The notes: generated by a model not told the origin, from the letters alone. A stretch of 64,000 nt of DNA from Halorussus pelagicus (GCF_004087835.1 NZ_CP035119.1:2294001-2358000); one strand, 5' to 3'. Shown: positions 25,686-34,329, counted from the stretch's first letter. A program made the numbers and translations.

Positions 25686-25740
25686 CCTCTCGACTCTCCT
25701 CGTTTGACTGTTCGCTCTCCGACTGCTCTCTGCTCGGCTC

Positions 25741-26313
25741 CTAACTCACTCGATTCTTCGCCGCGGTGTAGGCCTCACGGACCTGCTGGAACTCCTCGCG
25801 GTCGCCGCCGTGGTCGGGGTGGACCTCCTTGACCTTCCGCCGGTAGGCGCGCTTGACCTCCGAGAGCGACGCTCCGGGGGACACGCCCAGAATTGCGAAG
25901 GCGGCCTCAGTGGGATCAACGCGCTCGTCCTCTTCTTCGGAGATATCGGGCGTCTCGAAGGGCAGGCGGTCGCCCAAATGCATGCCGGGCATCTCGTGTT
26001 CGACGAGGACGGCGTAGGTCGGCGACCGTTGGATGCGGAAGTAGGCCCGCGCGTCGAAGGTGATGGCCACATCGCGCTCGGGGAGGTAGAACGCGACGTG
26101 TTGGCCCGCCACGAAATGCTCCTCGGCGAACTCCTCGCCGATAGTCGAGAGGTACTGGCGAATCTCGATGCGTCGTCTGCCCTCACCCGTGGTGTAAGTC
26201 GCGTTCGGGGATTGATTCGGGTAGAGACGCGACCCCGCCACGAAGATGGCACCGATGAGGACCCCGATGCCCACCGACAACCAGAGGCCGACGACCAACC
26301 ATTCGGGCAACAC
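25741..26313 (-). CDS. Membrane-anchored J-domain protein
   Basis: 190 residues from a GTG. An N-terminal transmembrane helix (WLVVGLWLSVGIGVLIGAIFVAG, about residues 5-27) is followed by a soluble region and a C-terminal J domain (FAILGVSPGASLSEVKRAYRRKVKEVHPDHGG, HPD intact). It probably recruits DnaK to the inner face of the membrane. Shares a 139-base divergent region with the DUF7344 protein. Confidence 0.8.
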   Translation of the reverse strand: MLPEWLVVGLWLSVGIGVLIGAIFVAGSRLYPNQSPNATYTTGEGRRRIEIRQYLSTIGEEFAEEHFVAGQHVAFYLPERDVAITFDARAYFRIQRSPTYAVLVEHEMPGMHLGDRLPFETPDISEEEDERVDPTEAAFAILGVSPGASLSEVKRAYRRKVKEVHPDHGGDREEFQQVREAYTAAKNRVS

Positions 26314-26362
26314 GGGAGGGCGTACGGGGCGTAGAATAAAGAATCTCTCGCCGACCGCCCCA

Positions 26363-26383
26363 ATTGTTTCCCACCAAAACAAT
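26363..26383. promoter_or_regulatory. Inverted repeat in a divergent promoter region
   Basis: ATTGTTT (26363-26369) and AAACAAT (26377-26383) are exact complements separated by 7 bases, in the 139 bases between the divergent J-domain and helix-turn-helix genes. It has the form of a dimeric regulator site, but the stems are short and AT-rich. Confidence 0.35.
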
Positions 26384-26452
26384 GGTAACATTAATGTCCG
26401 CTCGCTTAGATGGACCGAACGGTATGTCAGGGCGCTATCTATATTTGGGCCA

Positions 26453-26989
26453 ATGACAGTACAGGACCAGAACCCCGACCGCGAGGACGAACTCGACCCC
26501 GGCGAGATACACAACGTCCTGCGAAACGACCGACGGCGACGGGCGATACAGCACCTCAGAGACTCCGAGGGAGCGATTGGCGTCGATGCGCTCGCCGAAC
26601 ACATCGCCTCGGTCGAAACCGGCGAGTCGCCTCCACCCCGCGACGTACGCAAGAGCGTCTACGTCTCGCTCCACCAGACCCATCTCCCGAAACTCGACGA
26701 CCTCGAAATCATCGACTACGACCAGCGCGACCAGCGACTCGAACTCCGCGAGCGGGCCGAGGAGGTCGAGGTGTACATGGAGGTCGTCTCCGAGGACGAC
26801 ATCTCGTGGTCTACCTACTACCTCGGCGTGAGCGCGTTGGGACTCGTCACGCTTCTGGCGGTCCGACTGGACCTGCTGTTCGTCTCGTCACTCGGTGTCG
26901 GCTTCTGGTCATGGTATTTCCTTGCTCTCTTTGGACTGTCGGCGACCTATCACTGGTACACCGAGCGAAGTCGCCGAGTCTTGGAGTAG
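26453..26989 (+). CDS. DUF7344-type helix-turn-helix membrane protein
   Basis: 178 residues. The N-terminal part (EIHNVLRNDRRRRAIQHLRDSEGAIGVDALAEHIAS, then a wing with KSVYVSLHQTHLPKLDDLEIIDYDQRDQ) is the haloarchaeal DUF7344 winged-helix domain. Two transmembrane helices follow (about residues 125-140 and 147-165). Such proteins are thought to be membrane-linked regulators of nearby genes; the Tat/M48-like genes follow in the same direction, 160 bases on. Confidence 0.75.
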   Translation: MTVQDQNPDREDELDPGEIHNVLRNDRRRRAIQHLRDSEGAIGVDALAEHIASVETGESPPPRDVRKSVYVSLHQTHLPKLDDLEIIDYDQRDQRLELRERAEEVEVYMEVVSEDDISWSTYYLGVSALGLVTLLAVRLDLLFVSSLGVGFWSWYFLALFGLSATYHWYTERSRRVLE

Positions 26990-27057
26990 TCGGTTCCCCC
27001 AGTGTACGAGAGGCCATCGGTCGAAGCTCCTTCACGAAGCGATTGACAAGACCGTAT

Positions 27058-27148
27058 AGATAGTATTTTGAATAAATAATATAAATAAATATTATATATT
27101 TTCTCGGCCAAACAATTTATACACACTCGCTATAACAATAATAATGCA
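27058..27148 (+). promoter_or_regulatory. Very AT-rich promoter of the 27149 gene
   Basis: 27058-27120 is almost pure A/T in a GC-rich chromosome. TTTATA at 27117-27122 is the probable TATA, about 30 bases before the ATG at 27149, giving a leader of only a few bases. Confidence 0.55.
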
Positions 27149-28000
27149 ATGAAAAAGAAAAATAAAAATATGTTGTATAATAGCATGAGTAAAAGAAGCC
27201 TATTGAAACAAATGGGCTTAGCTGGTGCCGGGATATCCGCTTTTCCGGCACTGAGCGGTAATGCGGCCGCCGCCTCCGACTTCGACATCGACATAGAGAG
27301 TGTTTGGGACTCCATTGTGGACCTCGCCCTTGATCAGATTTCCGTCAATCCCTTCTCTACGTCCGATGTCGCCGAGCCTCAAGAGCGAAAGCGGAAAGTC
27401 AAACAGCAACTCGAAACGCAGATGCGCTCGGACTTCAACGGGACTACCAACAGCGACGGTCCCTCGACGCAGGTGACGCCCACCGACATTCCGTTCGACA
27501 TCTGCTACTGGACCGACTTCGGTGCAGACGGGTCGAAAATTTGTGTGGACTCGGCGACGCCGAGTTATGGGTCGCCCGACTGCGATACCATGGCACTCCC
27601 GAACCTTCACTACATGTCGTTCGCTCTCACGTCGTTCGACCTCAAATGGGACCGCGACTGGTCGGCTAGTTGGAGTGCGAACGTCTGGGTCGGGTCTGAC
27701 CCGCAGGACGGGTGCCTCTATACTGGCATGGAAGCTGTTGATGGCACTCAACTGAACCAGTGTGCGAAAGTCATCTGTCCAGACGACATCATCGAGGCAG
27801 GCGCGTCGGTCGCAACCATTGCCCAAAGTGCGTTCGAGACCGCACTATCTGCCATTGAGGAGTGGGCCGACAAACAGGGCCTCTGGGACTGGCTTCTGTA
27901 TGTCGCGGCCGCGCTCATCGCAATCGCTATCATCATTGCGATCAGTACCGGTACAATCACGTTCTCGCTCCCGGCCGCCGCTGCACTCGGAGTCATTTAA
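27149..28000 (+). CDS. Exported protein with extremely hydrophobic C-terminus
   Basis: 283 residues. A Tat-like signal (SKRSLLKQMGLAG near residue 14, with Lys-Arg in place of Arg-Arg) ends at about residue 42 (GNAAAAS). The mature part has six cysteines and no recognised domain. Residues 246-283 are a tryptophan-led hydrophobic stretch (LLYVAAALIAIAIIIAIS, then ITFSLPAAAALGVI) that would anchor the protein or be released as a peptide. The AT-rich start region and codon use suggest foreign origin. Translated just before the M48-like gene (24-base gap), so probably co-transcribed. Confidence 0.7.
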   Translation: MKKKNKNMLYNSMSKRSLLKQMGLAGAGISAFPALSGNAAAASDFDIDIESVWDSIVDLALDQISVNPFSTSDVAEPQERKRKVKQQLETQMRSDFNGTTNSDGPSTQVTPTDIPFDICYWTDFGADGSKICVDSATPSYGSPDCDTMALPNLHYMSFALTSFDLKWDRDWSASWSANVWVGSDPQDGCLYTGMEAVDGTQLNQCAKVICPDDIIEAGASVATIAQSAFETALSAIEEWADKQGLWDWLLYVAAALIAIAIIIAISTGTITFSLPAAAALGVI

Positions 28001-28024
28001 TACACTTCGTCCCCGATTTTATTC

Positions 28025-29146
28025 ATGGTCATCGCATCGTACCTCCTCGCCTCGATAGTCGCTTGTGCGCTCGGATACGCGGTCGGCCAAATTGGTAGTC
28101 GCACGCTCACTACGGACGACAACACGGAAGTCGTGTCCCGACTCCGAAGGCTTGTCGCCGTCTGGGGTGGCACGGTTACGGTCGCGGCCATCGGAACAGC
28201 GGTTATCACAAACGTGCCGAACGCCGTCCGCACGGCACTTGCACCGACACTGCCCGATATATTCGGTACGATACTCGGCTGGTCGCTAGTCCTCCCGACC
28301 GCCGTACTCGCCACGGTCAGCACATACTATGCCGTGTTTCCCTCGATGACCCCGACAGCTGAGTCCGCTCCCGACCGAATGACCGCCACCCTCGCCGCGG
28401 CCCGGACACTTGGGGTTCACGGTCTTATGTTGGGCCTTCCGGTCGCGCTCGCCGCGACGGTCGCCAACGCCCGGTTCGGCCTCGGCATTGTCGGCGTCGC
28501 AGTCGCCGCCCTGCCCCTCGGCTCGTATCTCGCGGGACCGATACTGGTTTCGCTGTCGGTTTCTGCGCGCATGCCGTCCGACGACGAACGGCGGCGACTC
28601 GCCGAAGCCACGGAGGCGACGCCGCTCGCTGACGTACCGTGGCGGGTCGTCGAAGGTGCGTTCGGTTCGGACACCGAAATGGCGGTCGTCGGTCCCGTGG
28701 GCTTGCGGCGACTGTACGTCTCCGAACGGTTCTTCGACCAGTCGGAGGTCGCGTTCGAGTCCATGCTCGCCATTCACGGCGAGCGAGAGCGACTCTCCTA
28801 CCGTGGAGTCGCCGCTCTGGTCCTCTCGCTCAAGGTGTTGGTCGGCGTCGCTCTCCTTGGACTCCTGCTCAAACTCGTCCCAGTCCGGCCGACGCCTCTG
28901 ACTGTCGCCGTCGCCTTGCCCGCGGGCATCGTCACCGTTGTCGCCCTCGATTGGCTGTGCTGGCGGCTCGGATATCGCGCCGACAGGCGAGCGGCAAGTC
29001 GAGTCGGGGCCGAGCGACTGAGTGATTCGCTTCAGGAACTCGCTGCACAGGCTGGAATTGAGGAGAACCCGAATCGAATCGTCCAGCACCTCCGGTCTCG
29101 CCCGTCGCTCTCCCGACGACTCTCGAAGGTCCGAGACGAGCGCTGA
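28025..29146 (+). CDS. M48-like membrane pseudopeptidase
   Basis: 373 residues with about six to seven transmembrane helices. A segment near residues 225-330 aligns with the genuine M48 peptidase on the other strand (LYVSERFFDQ against LVVSSGLLDR; ADRRAASRVGAERL against ADRAAAQLVGSPAT). The HExxH motif is replaced by HGERE (251-255) and the third ligand position is Gly316 instead of Glu, so zinc catalysis is not expected. Role unknown: a chaperone, receptor or immunity partner is possible. Its stop touches that of the M48 gene (29146/29147), the two converging. Confidence 0.6.
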   Translation: MVIASYLLASIVACALGYAVGQIGSRTLTTDDNTEVVSRLRRLVAVWGGTVTVAAIGTAVITNVPNAVRTALAPTLPDIFGTILGWSLVLPTAVLATVSTYYAVFPSMTPTAESAPDRMTATLAAARTLGVHGLMLGLPVALAATVANARFGLGIVGVAVAALPLGSYLAGPILVSLSVSARMPSDDERRRLAEATEATPLADVPWRVVEGAFGSDTEMAVVGPVGLRRLYVSERFFDQSEVAFESMLAIHGERERLSYRGVAALVLSLKVLVGVALLGLLLKLVPVRPTPLTVAVALPAGIVTVVALDWLCWRLGYRADRRAASRVGAERLSDSLQELAAQAGIEENPNRIVQHLRSRPSLSRRLSKVRDER

Positions 29147-30154
29147 CTACTCTCGCTCGTCTCTCCGAAGGAGTTCCGTTCGCTTCTCTATGGGAGGGTG
29201 CGTGGCGAACAGCGCGTCGCCGGTGGCGACGAACCAATCGCGGACTCGTACAGTTGGCGGTCGGCGCTGGTTTTCCCAGATGGTGAACGCGTCTCGAGAC
29301 GATTGGGGCGGTTCCACGATAGAGAAAACGCCAACGGCCCGTGCCCGGCGGATGTCCGCCACCGGAGCGTCGATGGACTCGGGATCAAGCGTCTCGAGAG
29401 CGTCGGCGAGCGTGGCTGGCGACCCGACGAGTTGCGCCGCCGCTCTGTCCGCGGCGAGTTCGCGCTGTCGGGTGAAAACCGCGAGCATCGACTTTCCGAT
29501 CAGACAGACACAACCCGCGAGTAGGAAGACAGCGATGCCGAACAGGTTGGTGTAGAGACCGCCAGGGACGCCCTCGCTCTCATTAGTGGCGTTCATGCGG
29601 TCCATCACTGATTGCCCGAACACGGCCGGAACCGCGACCAGTGTGACGACCAGCGCATCCCGGTTAGCGAGGTGGGCGAGTTCATGAGCGAGGACCGCTG
29701 CCAACTGATCGCGGTCCAGTCGGTCCAGCAGTCCGGACGAGACGACGAGCGTGGTCCCGCTGCGCGTCAGTCCCGAGACGGAGGCGTGTGGAACTGACGT
29801 CTCGGCGAGTTCCACAGCGGGCATTGGAACGTCGAGTTGGAGAGCAAGGCGTTCGACGAGTGACTCGATCTCGTCGCCCGCGTACGCAGTCCCGGTTATT
29901 GGGCGTGAGTCGAACCGGTCGTGGACGGCGTTCGTCCCGGTGGAGGCGGTCACGACGACGATACCAACCGCGAGGACGGTCCCGAGTATCGTGCCGACGG
30001 ACGCTCCAGTCTCGGGTGACACGAGCAAGGCTGGCCCGACTATCGCACCGATTTGCGCGGTCGAAATCACGATACCGCCGATGAGCGCGAGCGTGCAACT
30101 GACCACCGCAAGCAAGGCGACCCCAAGGCGAGACGCGAGTCTAATGCTTGTCAT
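29147..30154 (-). CDS. M48 family metalloprotease, HtpX-like
   Basis: 335 residues. Two N-terminal transmembrane helices, then the cytoplasmic catalytic site HELAH (157-161), with NRD after it, and the third zinc ligand in QRELAADRAAA (Glu232, Asp236). A second hydrophobic pair lies at about 200-225. This is a complete membrane-bound M48 protease of the HtpX type, acting in membrane protein quality control or in processing. Start at the ATG giving MTSIRLASRL. It is convergent with the pseudopeptidase. Confidence 0.85.
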   Translation of the reverse strand: MTSIRLASRLGVALLAVVSCTLALIGGIVISTAQIGAIVGPALLVSPETGASVGTILGTVLAVGIVVVTASTGTNAVHDRFDSRPITGTAYAGDEIESLVERLALQLDVPMPAVELAETSVPHASVSGLTRSGTTLVVSSGLLDRLDRDQLAAVLAHELAHLANRDALVVTLVAVPAVFGQSVMDRMNATNESEGVPGGLYTNLFGIAVFLLAGCVCLIGKSMLAVFTRQRELAADRAAAQLVGSPATLADALETLDPESIDAPVADIRRARAVGVFSIVEPPQSSRDAFTIWENQRRPPTVRVRDWFVATGDALFATHPPIEKRTELLRRDERE

Positions 30155-30185
30155 CGTTCTGGGAGGGCTCTGCGGAGGGCTTCGT

Positions 30186-30944
30186 TCAGCCGATGTACCG
30201 CAGGTTTTCGTCGGTCGCCATTCCGGACTGCTGGCTCTCCATCTCTTGAATCTTGTTCGCCACGTCCTCCATGTCGTCGGCGCGCTCCTCCAGCGAGTCG
30301 AACTCGACCTCGAAGTCCAACACGTCCTCCAACACTTCGAGGACCGCGCGGGCGCTCTTGGGGTCAACGAGGTAACCGCTGGTCTCGCCCATCAGACACG
30401 TCGCTCGGAAGCCCTGCCGCTCGCCGAGTCCGAGCAGGAGTCCGCTCGTGCCGACGATGCCGCCCGCGGGTTCGTCCTCGCGGAACTCGACGCCAGCGTC
30501 TTCGAGTTCCGTCACGAACTCCTCGTCGGTGGCCGCGCCCAGCACGTCGTACTCGTCCATCAGTTCGCCTGTGGGGACGCCGCCGAGCGCGTACACCGTC
30601 TCGACGCCGAACTCCTCAGCGATACCAAGGAAGGCGTCGGTCAGGCGATAGTGGCCGGTGTTATCACTGGCCTGATGGTCGCCGGTCAGCACCAGCAGGT
30701 CGCGGTCGTCGAGTTCGACGGCGTAAACCTCCACGCAGGCCAGTTCGGTCGTCCCGTCGTCTTCGACGCTGACTTGCGGCGGGAAGTGTTCGGAGTAGAC
30801 TCGCCGCACCAACTCGCTGTCTTTCTCTTCGAGGAGGTGTTCGGCCGCCAGCTTTCCGACGTGGCCGACGCCCGGCAGGCCCTCGACCAGAACCGGGTCC
30901 TGCAGGTCGGGGTCCGCAACTGCCTCGATATCGAGTTCGTCCAT
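30186..30944 (-). CDS. Proteasome assembly chaperone PAC2 family protein
   Basis: 252 residues. It begins DPVLVEGLPGVGHVGKLAAEHL, the PAC2 signature, and continues with VLTGDHQASDNTGHY and GGVPTGELMDEYDVLGAAT typical of the archaeal members. The C-terminus is a coiled helix (FDSLEERADDMEDVANKIQEMES). Probably helps proteasome assembly or acts as an AAA-associated chaperone. It is last in the conserved operon with Nop10, aIF2-alpha, S27e and L44e (5 bases after Nop10). Confidence 0.88.
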   Translation of the reverse strand: MDELDIEAVADPDLQDPVLVEGLPGVGHVGKLAAEHLLEEKDSELVRRVYSEHFPPQVSVEDDGTTELACVEVYAVELDDRDLLVLTGDHQASDNTGHYRLTDAFLGIAEEFGVETVYALGGVPTGELMDEYDVLGAATDEEFVTELEDAGVEFREDEPAGGIVGTSGLLLGLGERQGFRATCLMGETSGYLVDPKSARAVLEVLEDVLDFEVEFDSLEERADDMEDVANKIQEMESQQSGMATDENLRYIG

Positions 30945-30949
30945 GTGGC

Positions 30950-31132
30950 TTACTCGCGGGCGCGCTGCTTAAGTGCCCGTCGGTACTCGCCGTAGGGGTC
31001 CTCGGGGTTGAACGGCGCGGGTGCGCTGTTGACGGCGTCTGCTCCGCAGTCGGGACACGTCGAAGAAAGGGTGTATACCGGACGCGGGTGTTCGTCGCGC
31101 CACGCCGAACAGACGAGGATGTCGGATTTCAT
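30950..31132 (-). CDS. nop10: H/ACA RNP protein Nop10
   Basis: 60 residues. The zinc ribbon retains C-PDCG (CPDCGADAVNSAPAPFNPEDPYGEYRRALKQR), and the C-terminal helix with DPYGEYRRALK is the Cbf5-binding part. The usual first CxxC is reduced to CSAW, leaving three cysteines, so zinc may be held differently or not at all. It activates Cbf5 for rRNA and tRNA pseudouridylation. It follows aIF2-alpha with a 4-base gap. Confidence 0.9.
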   Translation of the reverse strand: MKSDILVCSAWRDEHPRPVYTLSSTCPDCGADAVNSAPAPFNPEDPYGEYRRALKQRARE

Positions 31133-31136
31133 CCGT

Positions 31137-31940
31137 CTACTGCTCTTCTTCGGTCTGGCGCTCGCGGTGGAACGCCCCGGTGCCGCCGACCGACTCGATG
31201 GCCTCTTCCGCGCGGGCCGCGCTCTCTTTGAGTTGGTCTTCGGCGGTCTTGTAGTTGGGTGCTTGCACCCGGATGCGGTACTCGGGCGCGCCGACGTAGG
31301 TGACTTCGAGGTCGATTTCGTCGGGGATGTCGCCGTTCCCCTCGGCGGCCTGTAGGGCCTCCTTGATGTCGTCTACGCCGCCGCTTGACGCGCTTTCGAG
31401 GTCCACGTAGCCCGTGACCGTGACGTAGGGCACCGAGACGTTCTCGCGGGCGGTATCCACGATGGCGTCAAGTTCGTCGTCGGTGAGGTCGGTGTCGTCC
31501 AGGGCCTCGGGACCGTGAATCGCGGCCTGCTCGAATCCGCCGTAGAGACCGCCGAACTCCGCAAGGAGTTCGTTGGCGACGTGGGCGTATTTGTCGTCGT
31601 CCATGTCCTCGCCGAAGGCCAGTTCCATCCAGTTGTCGGCCTTCTGCTCGTTTTTCCACTCCTGAATCTTCTCGGAGTGCTGATGGTCGTTAACGTCCTT
31701 CAGCGAGAGGTCGATCTGCTGTGCGTCCTCGTCCACGTCAAGTACCTTGCAGACGACCGTCTGGCCCTCGTTGACGTGGTCGCGGATGTTCTTTATCCAC
31801 CCGCTTGCGACTTCGCTGACGTGGATGAGTCCGCGCTTGTCCTCGTACTCCGAGAGGTCCACGAAGACGCCGAAGTCTTCGATTTCGTCTATCTTGCCGA
31901 CGACGAGTTCGCCGGTGTCGGGCCAGCCGCTATATTTCAT
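31137..31940 (-). CDS. Translation initiation factor aIF2, alpha subunit
   Basis: 267 residues. An N-terminal S1-like OB domain ([27 protein letters not shown], then [20 protein letters not shown]) precedes a helical domain and the C-terminal alpha/beta domain ([25 protein letters not shown]). It forms the heterotrimer with beta and gamma subunits that brings initiator tRNA to the ribosome. Starts inside the S27e stop (4-base overlap). Confidence 0.96.
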   Translation of the reverse strand: MKYSGWPDTGELVVGKIDEIEDFGVFVDLSEYEDKRGLIHVSEVASGWIKNIRDHVNEGQTVVCKVLDVDEDAQQIDLSLKDVNDHQHSEKIQEWKNEQKADNWMELAFGEDMDDDKYAHVANELLAEFGGLYGGFEQAAIHGPEALDDTDLTDDELDAIVDTARENVSVPYVTVTGYVDLESASSGGVDDIKEALQAAEGNGDIPDEIDLEVTYVGAPEYRIRVQAPNYKTAEDQLKESAARAEEAIESVGGTGAFHRERQTEEEQ

Positions 31941-32110
31941 CGGGCTTCCACTGTATCAGTTACTTCGCCTTCGAATTCGGCGTCGCCGCCGGTCGGCCGG
32001 GCGAGGGTCGCGCCGCAGACGGCGCAGGCGACCTCGGTCGCGGCCTTGCCGAAGACGGTCTGTTCGTTGTCACAGTCCGGACACTGAACGGTGTAAAAGT
32101 TTCCTGCCAT
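31937..32110 (-). CDS. rps27e: Ribosomal protein S27e
   Basis: 57 residues starting [21 protein letters not shown], with a four-cysteine zinc ribbon (CPDC...CAVCG). Typical archaeal S27e length and order. Its ATG overlaps the end of L44e by no bases (2-base gap), and its stop overlaps aIF2-alpha. Confidence 0.96.
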   Translation of the reverse strand: MAGNFYTVQCPDCDNEQTVFGKAATEVACAVCGATLARPTGGDAEFEGEVTDTVEAR

Positions 32111-32112
32111 GA

Positions 32113-32394
32113 TTAGTCCTCTAGCTCCAGTCGGCCAGCGCGCCATCCCTCGCGGAGGTGGGCCTTGCCACACTCGCTGCAGAGGTACTTGAGGTCGGTC
32201 TTCTTCGTCGGCTTGTCGCCACCGGGGACCTTGGAGAACCGACCGCGGTTACCGATACCCTTCGAGCCCTCGCGCTGCTTGCGCTGGTCCCACTTCATGC
32301 CGGTCGAACGACCGGTTCGGACCTTCTGGACTTCGTGTTCTTCGTGGGCTTTACAATGCGGGCAGTACGTGTTGAACCGTCGTGGCATCTGCAT
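32113..32394 (-). CDS. rpl44e: Ribosomal protein L44e
   Basis: 93 residues beginning [22 protein letters not shown], with a four-cysteine zinc ribbon (CPHC and CSEC) and the conserved [20 protein letters not shown] region, nearly as in Haloarcula. The first ATG is used as in that protein. TTTTAAG on the minus strand (near 32430-32437) is the likely promoter of the whole operon L44e-S27e-aIF2-alpha-Nop10-PAC2. Confidence 0.97.
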   Translation of the reverse strand: MQMPRRFNTYCPHCKAHEEHEVQKVRTGRSTGMKWDQRKQREGSKGIGNRGRFSKVPGGDKPTKKTDLKYLCSECGKAHLREGWRAGRLELED

Positions 32395-32848
32395 AGATAT
32401 CTACCTTGTCGGGTGTAAGGCCACCGGGCTTAAAACCCGTTTGGTTCACGACGAATCCCCGACGGCGGGGACCGCAGTTGGGAGTTCTCCTTTCGAGTTG
32501 TTGGTCTCCGTGGTGGCCGCCGTCCCGACCGATACAGGGTCGTTTCCGTGACGGACTTTCACTTTTACTCCGCGTGGCACGATTTTAAGTCATCTCCGTG
32601 AAAACAATTCGGTAACGACTGTCGTATGTGAATATGTGGCGGTAACGACGACCGCGTTCACGGCGGCAGTCGTCGGAGGATACGATGTTAGGCTCTCACT
32701 CGAATCGGCTCGAACGATACGGAATGGACGGGCGGGGGGAAGCGACGCCGCAGGAGCGCGGGTGCTGGATTCGGAAGACCTCGTTTTACGAATCCGCTGG
32801 CGGGACCGTACCGGGGCCAGACCGACTCGCGGCGTCCGAGTCCGCATA
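32395..32848. other. Long intergenic region
   Basis: About 450 bases with no convincing gene. It contains the minus-strand operon promoter near 32430 and plus-strand TATA-like elements (GATTTTAAG at 32581-32589 and GTTTTACG near 32784), the latter about 30 bases before a possible transcription start of the next gene. Nothing else is recognised. Confidence 0.5.
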
Positions 32849-33250
32849 ATGGTCCAGCATCGTTTCGAGTGCGTCCACTGTGGGTATCGAATCCGCGGGA
32901 CCGGCGAGGACTGTGACGCCGCTCGGCAGGCCGCCCGCGTGCAGGGCGCGTCCCACATCAACGAGGCCCACAGAGACCGACTCGCTCGGGTCTCCGACTG
33001 CCCCGACGAACTCGCGGCCGACGACCTGCTGGCCGACGAGGCGGCTTACGGGTCGCTTCGCGGATGGCTCGGACCCGCGGACGAACTCCTCGTCTGTGAC
33101 GACTGTGGCTACTACTTCGGACACGAACGCGACGAGGAGGACCGCGAACCGGTCGGCGAACACGGATTGGTCTGTGAGACCTGTTACGACCGGCGCGTCC
33201 GGAATCACGACGACTCGGTCACCGACGCAATCGACGACTTCCTGCGATAA
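32849..33250 (+). CDS. Two-zinc-ribbon protein
   Basis: 133 residues from the ATG giving MVQHRFECVHCGYRIRGTGEDCDAA. Two metal-binding motifs are seen: CVHCGYRI near the N-terminus and CDDCGYYFGHERDEEDREP with CETCYDRR in the second half. Haloarchaeal family of unknown function, probably a nucleic-acid- or protein-binding zinc ribbon. Upstream in-frame codons lack a good start and read like spacer. Confidence 0.7.
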   Translation: MVQHRFECVHCGYRIRGTGEDCDAARQAARVQGASHINEAHRDRLARVSDCPDELAADDLLADEAAYGSLRGWLGPADELLVCDDCGYYFGHERDEEDREPVGEHGLVCETCYDRRVRNHDDSVTDAIDDFLR

Positions 33251-33327
33251 CGCGCGTGCCGGTCGTCGGCCTGCGAGCGCCAGCTTACCGACGACAAGAT
33301 GATTCAATCATTTGTTTCTTTGCAAAA

Positions 33328-33336
33328 AATATTAAG
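33328..33336 (+). promoter_or_regulatory. TATA box for the secreted hydrolase
   Basis: AATATTAAG lies about 26-34 bases before the ATG at 33362, indicating a leaderless transcript. Confidence 0.5.
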
Positions 33337-33361
33337 TAAGCTCCGATAAGCTATAATTTTG

Positions 33362-34264
33362 ATGATAGTCAGAAGACGCAATTTACTCAAGCAGAGCGCG
33401 GTAGCTACCACCGGAGTCGCCGCCCTCGTCGGGTCGTCCGGTTCCACGGCGGCCTACGACGTGCCCCTTGTCTCGACGCGCGACCACTTCACTGACGACG
33501 GATCGTTGGTCTCGGGCGAGACGCAACTCAGCTACGATACGAACGGTCTCGTCCCCGGCGTCGATACCGGTTGTGCTGGCGACCTGACGGTGTTCATCCA
33601 CGGCTGGGACAAGAAGAGTAGCGAATCGGACACCGAGCAGGCGGCCCGCGAGAAGGCCCGCCTCGCGCGCGACGAACTCACCGGGTCCGGGTACGGCGGC
33701 ACGGTCGTCGGCTACACATGGGACAACGACGTTGGCGGCGGCATCGACTACGGATGGGGCGAGGCCCAAGATGTCGCACAGAAAAACGGCGCGAAACTGT
33801 CCCAGTTCCTCGTGGACCTCAAGCACCAGTGCCCGAATTCGACCGTTCGACTCGCCAGTCACTCGCTGGGCGCGCAGGTCCTGTTGAGTTCGCTTCGGTC
33901 GCTGAACGGGTCGTGGTTCACGGACAACGGGCACCGAGTGTACTCGACGCATCTCCTCGGGGCCGCACAGGACAACGAAGCGCCCACGAAGGAGTCTATC
34001 GACACGTACAACGCCATCAGCAACGTCGTCACGGCCGCGTTCAACTACCACAGCCACGAAGACGACGTGCTCCAGTGGGTCTACAACACCATCGAGTTCG
34101 ATCAAGCGCTCGGCGAGACTGGCTACGAGGAGGGCAACACGCCCGCGCCCAACTACACCGAGTCCGACAGCACGTCGCAGGTCGGCACCGACCACTCAGG
34201 CTACCTGACGAATCTCTCGGACGAGGTGGTCCATCACATGGCCCACGTCGGTTCGTACGTCTGA
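33362..34264 (+). CDS. Tat-exported alpha/beta hydrolase, lipase-like
   Basis: 300 residues. A Tat signal (VRRRNLLKQSAVATTG, residues 3-18) is followed by an alpha/beta hydrolase with oxyanion region TVFIHGWDKK and nucleophile Ser168 in ASHSLGAQV (the canonical GHSLG with Gly replaced by Ser). The acid and base should be in the later part; His and Asp candidates occur in HSHEDDVLQ and DHSGYLT. Likely an extracellular lipase or esterase. Start set by the TATA box at 33328-33336. Confidence 0.75.
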   Translation: MIVRRRNLLKQSAVATTGVAALVGSSGSTAAYDVPLVSTRDHFTDDGSLVSGETQLSYDTNGLVPGVDTGCAGDLTVFIHGWDKKSSESDTEQAAREKARLARDELTGSGYGGTVVGYTWDNDVGGGIDYGWGEAQDVAQKNGAKLSQFLVDLKHQCPNSTVRLASHSLGAQVLLSSLRSLNGSWFTDNGHRVYSTHLLGAAQDNEAPTKESIDTYNAISNVVTAAFNYHSHEDDVLQWVYNTIEFDQALGETGYEEGNTPAPNYTESDSTSQVGTDHSGYLTNLSDEVVHHMAHVGSYV

Positions 34265-34329
34265 CGACGAGACGCGCGTCCGAGACCGGTCCCGAAGCGC
34301 TTAAACACGCTCCTTCCGAATCGCCGGGC

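Noticed and set aside
27149-28000. Exported hydrophobic-tailed protein considered as a second halocin C8-like precursor
   Set aside because: It has six scattered cysteines and none of the 2-7-3-7 spacing; the C-terminus is a hydrophobic helix, not a Cys-rich peptide.
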